A DNA stretch of 64,000 nucleotides from Candidatus Dormiibacterota bacterium (GTDB taxonomy: Bacteria > Chloroflexota > Dormibacteria > Aeolococcales > Aeolococcaceae), in assembly GCA_003162415.1 (NCBI GenBank), contig PMOL01000004.1, positions 186,001-250,000 of the forward strand. Reading direction: 5' to 3'. Each line of letters opens with the position of its first letter. Within the stretch, counting starts at the first letter, position 1. Shown one piece after another: positions 48,376-59,039 of this stretch. The position numbers were made by a program, and so were the translations under genes. The notes below the pieces were generated by a model. It made no database searches. It worked only from the letters and a program-made list of their open reading frames with translations, and was not told the origin of the DNA.

Positions 48376-49867
48376 GCGACCAGCCCTCCTCGACACGCTT
48401 CCACACCGCCGGCCAACCCGTTCGGGCTCGTGCTGCCGCGTCTCGCTGCTGGGCGACCAGCTCGCCGGCGGCGAAGAGCGCCGTCTCGTGAACGCGGGGC
48501 GCAGCCGATCGATCACGCAGCCACGCCTCGGCCACCACCGCGTCGTGCAACTCCCCGAGCACCTCCTGGAGGGCCGCGACCTCCCGGGCGAACTTCGCGG
48601 CGTTCTTGCCGGTTGCCGCGGCCGCCGCCTCGGCCGCGTAGCGGCAGCGCTTGGCCCTGATGCGCAGATCGTGGAGCTGCTCATCGGGAACGTCGCCCCG
48701 GGCGGCGAGGGCACCCGACTTGAGCGATCGCCACGGCTTGCGGACCAGGCCGGGGAGCACCTCGCGTGCCGACGATGCCGACATCTCGGTGAGCACCGGC
48801 GTGCGGGCTGCCGCCACCAGGTGGTCGATCACCTCGATGTAGCGCTCGGTGTCCATGGCGTTGACGAGGTGCCGGCGCGCCGATCCGACCTGCATGCCCA
48901 GGGGCGCGACGACTGCCAGCGCCGGGCGCCGGTCAGCCGGTGGCAGCGTCCCCGCCGCGGCGCGCAGACGGTCACGCAGGACCTCGGCATCTCGAACCCT
49001 TCCGAGCTCGCCGCCCAGCCAGCGGAGGTCGTCGCGGAGTCCCTCCGCCCAGGACTCGTCGAGGAGCGCACGGAAGGTCCGCAGGTCGCTGCGCAGCCGC
49101 CGGGTTGCCACTCGAGCCTGGTGGACGTCCTCGGGATGAACGCCCAGCCGCACACCCGGGTCATGGCGGATGAGGCGGATCACCGACGTGCTCAACGACC
49201 GGCGGACGACGTCACCCGCGGTGGCCGCACCGCCGAGGGTGACCGAGCCGATCTCCGGTGGCGGTGTGCCCACCAGCCCGAGCGCTCTGGCGACCAGCGC
49301 GCGCGGGCGCGAAGGCTGGGCTCCGGCGGCCTGGTACCGGGTGGCGATCAGGTCGAGCAGCGGACCGCTGTCGCTGAACAGCTCGATCTCGCGGAAGCGC
49401 TGGGTGATCCGAGGGCCCGAATACACAGAGACGGTGTCGTCGACAAGGCGGGCGAGCACCGCCCCGCCGGCGTCGAGCAGCACCGTCTCAATGGTCACCG
49501 TGACCAGTCGGGCGACCAGTTCGATCGGCGCGTTGCGTGCGTAAACGCGCACGAGGTGCAGCGCCTGGTCCGGGGGGTGATCCGGCGCGCCGTCGAAGTG
49601 GAGCTCGGCGCCGTCCGGCGCGGCCATGCCTTCGCCGGTCGGCGGAAGGCGCAGCACCCAGCCCGCGTCGGCCGAGTACTCGAGCGAGACCCCCCAGCGA
49701 GCCAGGCGGAGCTCGGCGGTGTCCCAGTGCGTGGTCCGGAGCTTGCGAGCCGGTTCGGCGATCACCGCCGCGGACCGGTCGATGCCGTCGAGCGACTCGG
49801 GCGAGAACGTTATCGGCACCTCGAGACGGAGTGCGCGTCCGAGCTCCGCCCCCTCCGGGGCGGTCAC
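48362..49867 (-). CDS. CYTH-CHAD domain protein
   Basis: 501 residues. The N-terminal part (about 15-200) is CYTH-like but lacks the ExExK signature; only fragments such as FREIELFSDSG remain, so triphosphatase activity is doubtful. The C-terminal CHAD domain (about 225-495) is a helical repeat rich in conserved His/Arg/Lys (HQARVATRRLRSDLRTF; DLRIRAKRCRYAAEA). CHAD domains bind polyphosphate. It overlaps the ppk stop by 4 bp, consistent with a role in polyphosphate binding or granule association. Confidence 0.88.
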   Translation of the reverse strand: MTAPEGAELGRALRLEVPITFSPESLDGIDRSAAVIAEPARKLRTTHWDTAELRLARWGVSLEYSADAGWVLRLPPTGEGMAAPDGAELHFDGAPDHPPDQALHLVRVYARNAPIELVARLVTVTIETVLLDAGGAVLARLVDDTVSVYSGPRITQRFREIELFSDSGPLLDLIATRYQAAGAQPSRPRALVARALGLVGTPPPEIGSVTLGGAATAGDVVRRSLSTSVIRLIRHDPGVRLGVHPEDVHQARVATRRLRSDLRTFRALLDESWAEGLRDDLRWLGGELGRVRDAEVLRDRLRAAAGTLPPADRRPALAVVAPLGMQVGSARRHLVNAMDTERYIEVIDHLVAAARTPVLTEMSASSAREVLPGLVRKPWRSLKSGALAARGDVPDEQLHDLRIRAKRCRYAAEAAAAATGKNAAKFAREVAALQEVLGELHDAVVAEAWLRDRSAAPRVHETALFAAGELVAQQRDAAARARTGWPAVWKRVEEGWSRAWR

Positions 49868-51975
49868 AGTGCGGTTCGCTCGACCGCCAGCCTATGCAGC
49901 TCTTGCTGTGCGTCGAGATGGCGAACCGTGGGCACCTTGTGCCAGCTTCCATCGGGGTTGAGCTCGGAGGCGAGCACGTCGTCGGCGAGAAGCACGTCCA
50001 TCACCTCGGCGAGCCGCATCTGGAGGCGGGGGTCGATCACCGGGACCACGGTCTCGATTCTCCCGTCCAGGTTGCGCCCCATCAGGTCGGCGGATCCGAT
50101 GTACCAGCGGTCGTCACCGAAGTGGTAGATGCGCGAGTGCTCGAGATAGCGACCAACCAATGAGCGCACCCAGATGTTCTCGGACATCCCCTTGACCCCG
50201 GGCCGCACTCCGCAGGAGCTGCGCACGATCAGGTCGATCCGCGCCCCGGCAGACGACGCCGCGTAGAGCGCCTCGATGACCTCAGGGTCGATCAGGTGGT
50301 TGCACTTGATGATGATCCGGCCGTCCCTGTGGGTCTGCGTGCGGATGAGCTCGACGATCCCGCTGCGCAGCGTGACCGGGGCGACCAGCAGGCGGCGGTA
50401 CTGGCGCTGGCGGCTGTACCCCGTGAGGTAGTTGAAGAGGTCGGTGAGGTCCTCGCCGAGCTCCGTATCGGACGAGAGCAGCCCGATGTCCTCGTAGAGC
50501 CGCGCCGTCTGGGAGTTGTAGTTCCCGGTGCCCATGTGGCAGTAGCGGCGGATCCCGGTGCCGGTGCGCCGGACCACCAGGGTCGCCTTGGCGTGCGTCT
50601 TGAGGCCGACGACGCCGTAGACGACGTGGACGCCGGCCTTCTCGAGCTCGGCTGCCCAGGTGATGTTCGCCTCCTCGTCGAAGCGGGCGGTGAGCTCGAC
50701 CAGGGCGACCACCTGCTTGCCGGACTCGGCGGCTCGGATGAGCGAGCGGACGATCGGGCTGTCGGGACCTGAGGTCCTGTAGAGCGTCTGCTTGATTGCC
50801 AGCACGTCCGGATCGCTCACTGCCTGGTCGATGAACGCCTCGACGCTGCTCGCGAAGGATTCGTACGGGTGGTGAACGAGCAGGTCGCCCTCGTCGATCA
50901 CGCGGAAGATGTCGACCTCGCCGTCCTCGCTTGTGGACTTGGCGAGGGCGGGTGGGATCACCGGGGCGGGAAGCCGCTCCTTGAGGTCGGGCCGGTTGAG
51001 CTCGTAGAGGCCCCAGAGGCCACTCAGATCGAGCGGCCCGGCGACGGTGTAGACGTCTTCACCGGAGAGTTCGAGCTCGCGCATGAGGAGCCGTGTGACC
51101 TCCTCGGTCATGGTGTCGTCAATCTCGAGCCGCACCACCTGCGGCGAGCGGCGGCGCCGGCGGAGATACTCCTGGACGGCGGTGCGGAGATCCTCGGCCT
51201 CCTCCTCCTCGAGCGCCGGGTCGGCGTTGCGGGTCACCCGGAACGGGTACTGGCCGATCACCCGCATCCCTGGAAAGAGGCGGTCGAGATGCGCGGCGAT
51301 GACCTGCTCCACAGGGACGAAGCGCTCACCGTCCGGCATGACCACGAATCGCGGCAGCAGCGGTGGGACCTTGACGCGAGCGATCCGCTGCTCGCTTCCT
51401 CGAGGCGCACCGACCACGACCGCCAGGTTGAGGGACAGGTCGCTGATGTACGGGAACGGGTGCGCCGGGTCGACCGCGAGCGGGGTCAGGACCGGGAAGA
51501 TGCGTTCCTCGAAGACCGCGTCGACGTGCTCCCGATCGCCGTGGTCGAGCGACGTGTAGTTCGAGAAGCGGAGGCCGACCTCGCCGAGGCGTTCGACGAT
51601 GGCCCGGAAAGCCCGCATCTGGCGCGCGGTGAGGTCGATGGCGCGTCGCTGGATCTCGGCCAGCTGCTCGTCGACGGTCATGCCATCAGGGCTCAGCGCT
51701 GCCACACCTGCGCGGCGCTGCTCGATCAGGCCGCCGACTCGGACCTGGAAGAACTCGTCGAGGTTGCTGCTGGAGATGGCCAGGAACTTCGCCCGCTCGA
51801 GCAGGGCGCGTGAAGTGTCCTCGGCGAGCTCGAGGACGCGTGTGTCGAAATCGAGCCAGCTCAGGTGGCGGTTGATATAGCGATGGCGGTCGCCGAGTTG
51901 GACGGGACGATCCGGACGCTTGGGGGCGGCCGGCGCCGCCCGGTCACGCGCCTTCGTGGGCTCGGATACCGCCAT
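49864..51975 (-). CDS. ppk: Polyphosphate kinase
   Basis: 703 residues from the ATG at 51975, sharing one base with the phoU stop (TGATG). PPK1 architecture: N-terminal helical domain (RYINRHLSWLDFDTRVLELA), a head domain, and two phospholipase-D-like catalytic domains. The autophosphorylated histidine is His461 in GLKTHAKATL. The later segment DDRWYIGSADLMGRNLDGRIE is diagnostic. It reversibly builds polyphosphate from ATP. The upstream open frame to 52251 is antisense-like and rejected. Confidence 0.95.
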   Translation of the reverse strand: MAVSEPTKARDRAAPAAPKRPDRPVQLGDRHRYINRHLSWLDFDTRVLELAEDTSRALLERAKFLAISSSNLDEFFQVRVGGLIEQRRAGVAALSPDGMTVDEQLAEIQRRAIDLTARQMRAFRAIVERLGEVGLRFSNYTSLDHGDREHVDAVFEERIFPVLTPLAVDPAHPFPYISDLSLNLAVVVGAPRGSEQRIARVKVPPLLPRFVVMPDGERFVPVEQVIAAHLDRLFPGMRVIGQYPFRVTRNADPALEEEEAEDLRTAVQEYLRRRRRSPQVVRLEIDDTMTEEVTRLLMRELELSGEDVYTVAGPLDLSGLWGLYELNRPDLKERLPAPVIPPALAKSTSEDGEVDIFRVIDEGDLLVHHPYESFASSVEAFIDQAVSDPDVLAIKQTLYRTSGPDSPIVRSLIRAAESGKQVVALVELTARFDEEANITWAAELEKAGVHVVYGVVGLKTHAKATLVVRRTGTGIRRYCHMGTGNYNSQTARLYEDIGLLSSDTELGEDLTDLFNYLTGYSRQRQYRRLLVAPVTLRSGIVELIRTQTHRDGRIIIKCNHLIDPEVIEALYAASSAGARIDLIVRSSCGVRPGVKGMSENIWVRSLVGRYLEHSRIYHFGDDRWYIGSADLMGRNLDGRIETVVPVIDPRLQMRLAEVMDVLLADDVLASELNPDGSWHKVPTVRHLDAQQELHRLAVERTAL

Positions 51976-52655
51976 CAGCCGAGTTCCTCGATCGCTCCGG
52001 AGTCGAGGAACACGAGATCCTCCGCGATATTGGTCACGCGGTCGGCGATGCGCTCGAGGTGATGGGCGATGAACACCAGGTTGGTGGCCCGGAAGACGGT
52101 GGTGTTGTCCTCGGTCATCAGCTGGACGAGGTCGTCGAAGAGACGGTGGTAGATGCGGTCGACCCGGTCGTCCCCGGCGGCGATGCGCCGCGCCTGCAGC
52201 ACGTCTCGCGAGACCACCGCGGCGAGGATGCCACGCACCTGGTCGCTGCAATAGGCGGCCATCTTGGGGACGTCGACGTACGTCTCGAGGGGTGGCAGGT
52301 CGGCCAGGTTGCGGGCGAGCTTGGCGATGCTCACGCAGTGGTCGCCCATGCGCTCCAGCTCGGACGACATGTTGAGCAGGCCGATGATCTCGCGCAGCTC
52401 GCGGGCCTCGGGGCTGCGGTTCACAATGAGCGAGAACGAAAGCTCGCGGAGCTCGCGCTGGCGGTCGTTGACCAGCGCGTCGTCGGCGATCACGCGCGCG
52501 CAGAGGCTCACATCGCGCTCGGCAAGGCCGCTGGTGGCCTGGGTGATGGCGCTGTCAACCAGCTCACCCATGTCGGCGACGATGCGTCGCAGGTGACCCA
52601 GTTCATCCGCGAGCACAGGGTGGTTCGGGTGCAGCAATGGCTCGCTCATATCCAT
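51975..52655 (-). CDS. phoU: Phosphate signalling protein PhoU
   Basis: 226 residues with two PhoU three-helix repeats, each bearing the metal-binding pattern (ELERMGDHCVSIAK; LERIADRVTNIAED). PhoU damps phosphate-starvation signalling and phosphate uptake. It begins the phoU-ppk-CYTH/CHAD-sixA unit. Either of two nearby in-frame ATGs (52655 or 52649) may be used. No pst transporter genes are in the window. Confidence 0.93.
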   Translation of the reverse strand: MDMSEPLLHPNHPVLADELGHLRRIVADMGELVDSAITQATSGLAERDVSLCARVIADDALVNDRQRELRELSFSLIVNRSPEARELREIIGLLNMSSELERMGDHCVSIAKLARNLADLPPLETYVDVPKMAAYCSDQVRGILAAVVSRDVLQARRIAAGDDRVDRIYHRLFDDLVQLMTEDNTTVFRATNLVFIAHHLERIADRVTNIAEDLVFLDSGAIEELG

Positions 52656-52709
52656 CGGACTCTACTGTCCCTGGAGAGCACCATCAGATCGCCCCCGCAC
52701 CATAGCCAT

Positions 52710-52740
52710 TTCACAATCGCTTTACGGCGCAGGTTCACTG
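52710..52740 (-). promoter_or_regulatory. Possible PHO-box-like repeats upstream of phoU
   Basis: Plus-strand reading TTCACA (52710) and TTTACG (52721) are 11 nt apart, with GTTCACTG at 52733. This resembles the 11-nt direct-repeat units (GTTCACC) bound by actinobacterial PhoP. Degenerate, so tentative. Confidence 0.25.
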
Positions 52741-52753
52741 CCTACTCGAAGCC

Positions 52754-52963
52754 GTGCAGTACGTCGCATCGGCGCCCTGGGACCGCATCGACACGGTCGA
52801 AGGCCTGCGCCGCCAGGTGGCCACCATCGAGGCGCTGATGTTCGCCTGCGACGCTCCTCCGATCCTGATCACGCTCGTCGAGGACCTCTACCAGTCGATC
52901 GGCCGTTTGGAGATTCCACCCCCTTCGTACGCTCACCCGACGTCTCTGCTGGACGCAGGCTGA
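52754..52963 (+). CDS. Small hypothetical protein (69 aa)
   Basis: 69 residues starting at GTG. The sequence looks protein-like and mostly helical (VEGLRRQVATIEALMF, ITLVEDLYQSIGRLE). It occupies the gap between phoU and ppx, with its last 95 bp overlapping the ppx 3' end on the opposite strand. No ribosome-binding site is evident and I recognise no family. It may be a real small gene or chance coding potential. Confidence 0.4.
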   Translation: MQYVASAPWDRIDTVEGLRRQVATIEALMFACDAPPILITLVEDLYQSIGRLEIPPPSYAHPTSLLDAG

Positions 52964-54491
52964 GCGTTCGACCGATCCGGGTACGGAAGCGCCGGGCCAG
53001 GTCCTCGGGCTCCCACGTGTACGGAAGGCCCGTGGAGACGACCACCCGGTTGCGACGTTCGTCGTAACGGAAGGTCGGCGGTCCACCGCCGTTGACGCGG
53101 CGATCGAGCTCATCGGCGAGCTCGATGATCACCGCGAGCTTGTCGATGCGCTTGATGTCGTCGCGGGTGCAGAGCCGAGCGTACCGCGGCAGGTTGCTGC
53201 GGGCCTTGCCCAGCCGGGCCAGCGTCGTTGCGATCAGGGCCACCTCGCGATGGGTGAAGCCCTGGAGGTCGGCGGAGGCGGTCACCCCGGCGGCGTGGGT
53301 CCAGCGGTCGTAGTAGTTGATGCTCGGGCCGACGTCGAGAAGCGTGGTCGCGTGGTCGAGCACCTCGCGCATCTCCGCGGTCATGGTCGGGTCGGCGACC
53401 CCGAGGATGGCGCGGGTCATCTCGACCCGGCGCGTTGCCCGGCCGGCGTCCCACGTCGAGAACCGCGACGCGAGCGCGGCCACCGACGAACGCCGGACCT
53501 GCCACACCTCGGGAAGCGGCAGGTTGAGCTCGGCAAGCGCGATGCCCTCACGCAGACCGTGGCCCGAGACCATGAGGGTTCGAGCCCCGAGGGCTTCCAT
53601 TGCGGCGATGACCACCAGCGCACCGCCGGCGATCGAGTCGGCGCGGTCGGTGGAGAGGCCGGGCACGGCTCGCAGCGAGGCGCCGCTCCGGGTGGTCAGC
53701 CGCGACGTGAGCTCGCGAACCTCCCGGCGCTGCAGGACATACCCGTCGACCCGCGCGATCGGATGAGCCACCGACCGCATGTGGATCTTGGCGAGGTTCC
53801 GCACCGTGCCCCCGGTGCCGACCATGCCGCCATCCTCGGGAAGGACCGGGACCCCCGCGTCGCTCAGGGTCTTGGTCACGTGGTCGCGAAGCGCGGCGAT
53901 CTCGGACGCCCGCGGGGGGTCGCTGCCCAGGAACTGGTCGGTCACCACCAGCGCACCGAGCTCGAAGGTCCACCAGCGAAGCGCGCGGCGACGCTCGAAA
54001 TAGGCGAGCTCGAAGCTCCCGCCGCCGACGTCGATGAGGTAGCCCGTGTCGATCGGGAGACCGTGCACGGCTCCGAGAAACGCGTAGCGCGCCTCCTCCT
54101 CACCGTCGATGACCTTGATCGCCAGGCCCGTGTCCGCCTCGAGCCTGGCGAGCACGCTGTCCCGGTTGGTGGCGGTGCGGATTGCGGCGGTCGCGACCGC
54201 GACGATCCGCTCCGCCCCCGCCGCTGCCGCAACCGCCCGGAAATCGCGCACTGCCGCGACCGCATCGGTCACCGCACTCGCCTCGAGACGGCCTCGCGCA
54301 TCGATGTGGCGGGCCAGCTGGAGTGAGGTACGGGCGTCGGCGATGATGTCGAGCTGACCTGACTCGTCGAGCCGCAGCACTGCGATTCGGGCCGAGTTCG
54401 ACCCGATGTCGATGACTGCGATCGGCGATGCCAAACTGACCCTCTCCCTGGTCCGAACTCGGGTGGGAGCGGCAAGTATAGGCAGGGCCAA
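52869..54491 (-). CDS. ppx: Exopolyphosphatase / pppGpp phosphatase (Ppx/GppA) with HD domain
   Basis: 540 residues starting 11 nt after the regulator gene. ASKHA-fold Ppx/GppA domain: AVIDIGSNSARIAV near residue 25, IDGEEEARYAFLG with the catalytic glutamate, and the phosphate loop LIDVGGGSFELAY. A C-terminal HD-type domain (about 330-460, DHATTLLDVGPSINYYDRWTH) follows. A polar Ser/Arg-rich tail (about 500-540) is less conserved. It removes terminal phosphates from polyphosphate, opposing ppk. Co-transcribed with the response regulator. Confidence 0.92.
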   Translation of the reverse strand: MALPILAAPTRVRTRERVSLASPIAVIDIGSNSARIAVLRLDESGQLDIIADARTSLQLARHIDARGRLEASAVTDAVAAVRDFRAVAAAAGAERIVAVATAAIRTATNRDSVLARLEADTGLAIKVIDGEEEARYAFLGAVHGLPIDTGYLIDVGGGSFELAYFERRRALRWWTFELGALVVTDQFLGSDPPRASEIAALRDHVTKTLSDAGVPVLPEDGGMVGTGGTVRNLAKIHMRSVAHPIARVDGYVLQRREVRELTSRLTTRSGASLRAVPGLSTDRADSIAGGALVVIAAMEALGARTLMVSGHGLREGIALAELNLPLPEVWQVRRSSVAALASRFSTWDAGRATRRVEMTRAILGVADPTMTAEMREVLDHATTLLDVGPSINYYDRWTHAAGVTASADLQGFTHREVALIATTLARLGKARSNLPRYARLCTRDDIKRIDKLAVIIELADELDRRVNGGGPPTFRYDERRNRVVVSTGLPYTWEPEDLARRFRTRIGRTLSLRPAETSGERTKGVESPNGRSTGRGPRRA

Positions 54492-54502
54492 CTCCCGGGC
54501 CG

Positions 54503-55249
54503 TCAGCGGCGTCCGATGACGGCGACGTCAGGCGCAGCAGGTTCGCGCTGCTCGAGGATGCGGTCCAGCCGGTAGCCGACTCCGTAGACCGTGGTGATCC
54601 TGAAGGGCAGCGCCTCGAAGGGCTCGAATTTCTCGCGAAGCCAGCGGACGTGGACGTCGACGGTCTTGCGCTCGCCAAAGAACTTCGGCCCCCAGACACG
54701 CCGGATCAGCTGCTCGCGCGAGTGCACCCTCCCCGGGTTGGCGAGCAGGAAGGACAGGAGGTCGAACTCCTTCGGAGAGAGGCGGAGCGCTTCCTGGCCC
54801 ACCCTCACCGATCGCGCGCCGCGATCGAATCGGAAGTCACCGAACTCCTCGACCTCGACCACACCCCGTTCCTCGGCGGTGGGCTGCGCACGGCGGAGCA
54901 GCGCCATCACCCGTGCGGTCAGCTCGGCGAGCGAGAACGGCTTGGTCATGTAGTCGTCCGCGCCGACCCGGAGGCCGACGATCTTGTCGAGCTCGCTGTC
55001 CCGGGCGCTCAGGACGAGCACCGGCAAGGTCGTCTCCTGACGGAGGATGCGACACACCTCGAGGCCGCCAAGCTCGGGGAGCATGAGGTCGAGCACGATC
55101 AGGTCGGGGCGAAGCTCGCGGGCCTTCTCGAGCGCCTCGATCCCGTTCGAGGCCTGGCTCACCTGGTATCCCTCGCGCACGAGATTGAAGCGGAGGGTCT
55201 CACGGATGACCTCCTCGTCCTCGACCACCAGGATGTGCTTGGCTCCCAC
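54503..55249 (-). CDS. OmpR/PhoB-family response regulator (RegX3/PhoP-like), no adjacent kinase
   Basis: 248 residues from a GTG. Receiver domain (1-120): acidic pocket VVEDEE, phospho-acceptor Asp54 in IVLDLMLPE, and Lys103 in YMTKPF. C-terminal winged-helix DNA-binding domain (about 135-235): RLSPKEFDLLSFLLANPG, and RKTVDVHVRWLREKFE as recognition helix region. Its neighbours ppx, phoU and ppk suggest phosphate-starvation control like RegX3 or PhoP. No sensor histidine kinase is encoded next to it, unlike senX3-regX3 or phoR-phoP. Confidence 0.9.
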   Translation of the reverse strand: MGAKHILVVEDEEVIRETLRFNLVREGYQVSQASNGIEALEKARELRPDLIVLDLMLPELGGLEVCRILRQETTLPVLVLSARDSELDKIVGLRVGADDYMTKPFSLAELTARVMALLRRAQPTAEERGVVEVEEFGDFRFDRGARSVRVGQEALRLSPKEFDLLSFLLANPGRVHSREQLIRRVWGPKFFGERKTVDVHVRWLREKFEPFEALPFRITTVYGVGYRLDRILEQREPAAPDVAVIGRR

Positions 55250-55260
55250 GATACCGGCTG

Positions 55261-55300
55261 AGCCTAGCCACCTCCCCTTTATGGAGGGGTTAAGAAAAGG

Positions 55301-55304
<4 letters not shown>
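55261..55304 (-). promoter_or_regulatory. Candidate promoter with PHO-box-like repeats for the regulator gene
   Basis: On the minus strand TTGACC (55299-55304) and TTAACC (55288-55293) are spaced 11 nt apart, like PhoB/PhoP direct repeats. A -10-like TAGGCT (55261-55266) lies downstream at a spacing where the repeats would overlap or flank the -35. This suggests autoregulation. The region also has a CCTCC/GGAGG stem. Confidence 0.4.
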
Positions 55305-56955
<1,651 letters not shown>

Positions 56956-56956
<1 letters not shown>

Positions 56957-57909
56957 TACTTCGTGGGTTCTCTGCTGTGCCCGTTGAGGATGCGTTCGGC
57001 AAGGGCGTACGGGTCCACCCGGCTCAGATCGCCTTCGAGCTCTCGACTCATTGTGCCCTCATGCAGCGCACTTCGCGCGCGCTCCGCGGCTCGCTCGACG
57101 ACGATCGCCTCGACCTCGGCCCGGAGACGAGCGATCCGGCGGCGCTCGAGCTCCCCGGAGGCCGCAATCGTGTCGCCGTGCTGGTCGATGGCCGCGACCA
57201 GGTCGTCGACGCCCTCACCGGTCTCGGCGACGGTGGTCAGGACGGGCGGAGACCAGCCGGCACGCTGAGCCCCGTGGCGGACGAGTTCCTTCAGGTCGCG
57301 GACGACCTTGGACGCTCCGGGCAGGTCGGCCTTGTTGACCACGAACATGTCGGCGATCTCGAGGATGCCCGCCTTGATGATCTGAACGGCATCGCCGGTC
57401 GCCGGCGTTGTGACCACCACGGTGGTGTCGGCGGTCTCCATGACCTCGAGCTCGGACTGGCCGACGCCGACCGTCTCGAGCAGGCATCGATCCCGGCCGG
57501 AGGCGTCGAGGAGGCGGATCGCCTCCCGGGCGGCCGCGGCGAGTCCTCCGAGATGCCCGCGAGCCGCCATGCTGCGGATGAAGACGCCGGGGTCGAGGGT
57601 GTGGCGGACCATCCGCACCCGGTCGCCGAGGATCGCGCCGCCGGTGAACGGGCTGGAGGGATCGACCGCGATCACGCCCACCTGGTGTCCGGCGGCCCTC
57701 CAGCGCTCGATCACCTGGTCGCAGAGGGTGCTCTTGCCACTCCCCGGAGGGCCGGTCACCCCGACCACGCGAGCCAGGCCGGCCCGTTCGCGAACCTGCC
57801 GGAGGAGGTCGGCGATCCCGGGATCCCGGTCCTCGACCATCCGGATGGCGCGAGCCAGCGCGCGCGTGTCGCCCGCCATCAGGCGCTCGGCGAGTTGGGC
57901 TTCCTGCAT
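56956..57909 (-). CDS. meaB: Mutase-associated GTPase MeaB (ArgK family)
   Basis: 317 residues. G3E-type P-loop GTPase: Walker [10 protein letters not shown] (53-61), [18 protein letters not shown] (Walker B region), ETVGVGQSE (switch) and VVNKADLP (base specificity). MeaB loads or protects the adenosylcobalamin of the mutase encoded immediately downstream. The ATG start has TAGACT (57917-57922) exactly 7 nt upstream. Confidence 0.95.
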
Positions 57910-57916
57910 CGGAGGA

Positions 57917-57922
57917 AGTCTA
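57917..57922 (-). promoter_or_regulatory. -10 element TAGACT, leaderless spacing (meaB-mutase operon)
   Basis: TAGACT on the minus strand, spacer TCCTCCG of 7 nt, then ATG of meaB. Confidence 0.55.
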
Positions 57923-57976
57923 CCGGCGCCCCGAGCTCAACCCACCCACCGTAACCCTGACGTCAGCCGAGTTCGT

Positions 57977-57982
57977 TATAAA
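57977..57982 (+). promoter_or_regulatory. -10 element TATAAA, leaderless spacing (LCP gene)
   Basis: TATAAA ends 7 nt before the GTG at 57990; no Shine-Dalgarno in the spacer. Confidence 0.45.
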
Positions 57983-57989
57983 GCCTCAG

Positions 57990-59030
57990 GTGAGACGTCA
58001 ACGCGCATCGGTGCGCCGGCATCACGTCAGGCGCAGCCGCTTCCTGGTTGGATTCGTCATCGCGCTCGGCTTTGTGCTGTCCGGAGCCATCGGCGTGGTG
58101 GCGTACTTCATGCCGGCGATCGTGACCGCCTTCCAGGACACCGGGCACACGATCATCCGCGACCTCCCGACGCCGACGCCGGGCGCCAGCGCATCGGCTG
58201 CCCCGCGGGCGTCGGCGTCCGCGGTGCCCACAGCGGAGGCGGCGCCGGGGCAGCCGTTCACCGTGCTGCTGCTCGGCTCGGACAACGACGCCAAGTTCGG
58301 CGGTACGGTCCTCACCCAGTCGATGATCCTGGCGAGGGTGAACCCCAAGACCAGGCAGGTGGTCATGGAATCCATTCCCCGGGACCTGTGGGTGCCCCTC
58401 TCGAGCGGCGGAAGCGCCAAGATCGATGCCGCCTATCTGCACGGCGGCGCCAGCGCGTCGGTGGCGACCGTCGAGGAGGACTTCGGCGTCCACATCGACC
58501 ATTACGCGTGGATCGGATTGCTCGGGCTGGTGAACCTGATCAACGAGGTTGGCGGTGTCGACGTCGTGGCCACCAACCCGGTCATGGACGACTTCTATCC
58601 AGCCGACCTGAGCGGCAAGGATCCGTATGCCTACGAGCGGGTCGCCGTCCTGCCCGGTCCGCAGCACATGACCGGCATGCAAGCCCTGATGTACGTCCGC
58701 TCGAGGCACGGCGACCTGCGCAGCGACTTCGGGCGTTCGCAGCGTCAGCAGCAGGTGCTGCTCGCCCTGCGTGCCAAGGCAAAGCTGCTCGGCATCGCCG
58801 ACCTGCCCGACATCGCGACCGCCATGGCCAACGACTTCTCGACCGACATGAGCATCAGCGAGATCGCCTCGCTGCTGCCGATCGCCAGCAGTGTGCAGTT
58901 GCAGAACGTGAAGCAGGTGATCCTCGCGTCCCCCTACACGGTGCCGGGCGAGAAAATCAACGAGAGCGTGCTGCTGCCCAACTGGAATCTCATCCTTCCC
59001 GAGACGCACCAGTACTTCCCCGCGGTGTAG
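57990..59030 (+). CDS. LytR-CpsA-Psr (LCP) family glycopolymer ligase
   Basis: 346 residues from a GTG. A basic cytoplasmic N-terminus is followed by one transmembrane helix (about 19-42), a Pro/Ala/Ser-rich linker, and the extracellular LCP domain (about 85-320). The LCP domain has the conserved LLLGSDN start, SIPRDLWV with the catalytic/pyrophosphate-binding arginine, and YVRSRHGDLRSDFGRSQRQQQ. LCP enzymes transfer lipid-linked glycopolymers to peptidoglycan or other envelope acceptors. Followed 9 nt later by a beta-propeller protein gene on the same strand. Confidence 0.92.
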   Translation: MRRQRASVRRHHVRRSRFLVGFVIALGFVLSGAIGVVAYFMPAIVTAFQDTGHTIIRDLPTPTPGASASAAPRASASAVPTAEAAPGQPFTVLLLGSDNDAKFGGTVLTQSMILARVNPKTRQVVMESIPRDLWVPLSSGGSAKIDAAYLHGGASASVATVEEDFGVHIDHYAWIGLLGLVNLINEVGGVDVVATNPVMDDFYPADLSGKDPYAYERVAVLPGPQHMTGMQALMYVRSRHGDLRSDFGRSQRQQQVLLALRAKAKLLGIADLPDIATAMANDFSTDMSISEIASLLPIASSVQLQNVKQVILASPYTVPGEKINESVLLPNWNLILPETHQYFPAV

Positions 59031-59039
59031 GGGTCCACG

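Noticed and set aside
48488-50128. About 550-codon plus-strand frame opposite CYTH-CHAD and ppk
   Set aside because: Shadow of two well-supported minus-strand genes; no recognisable domain.
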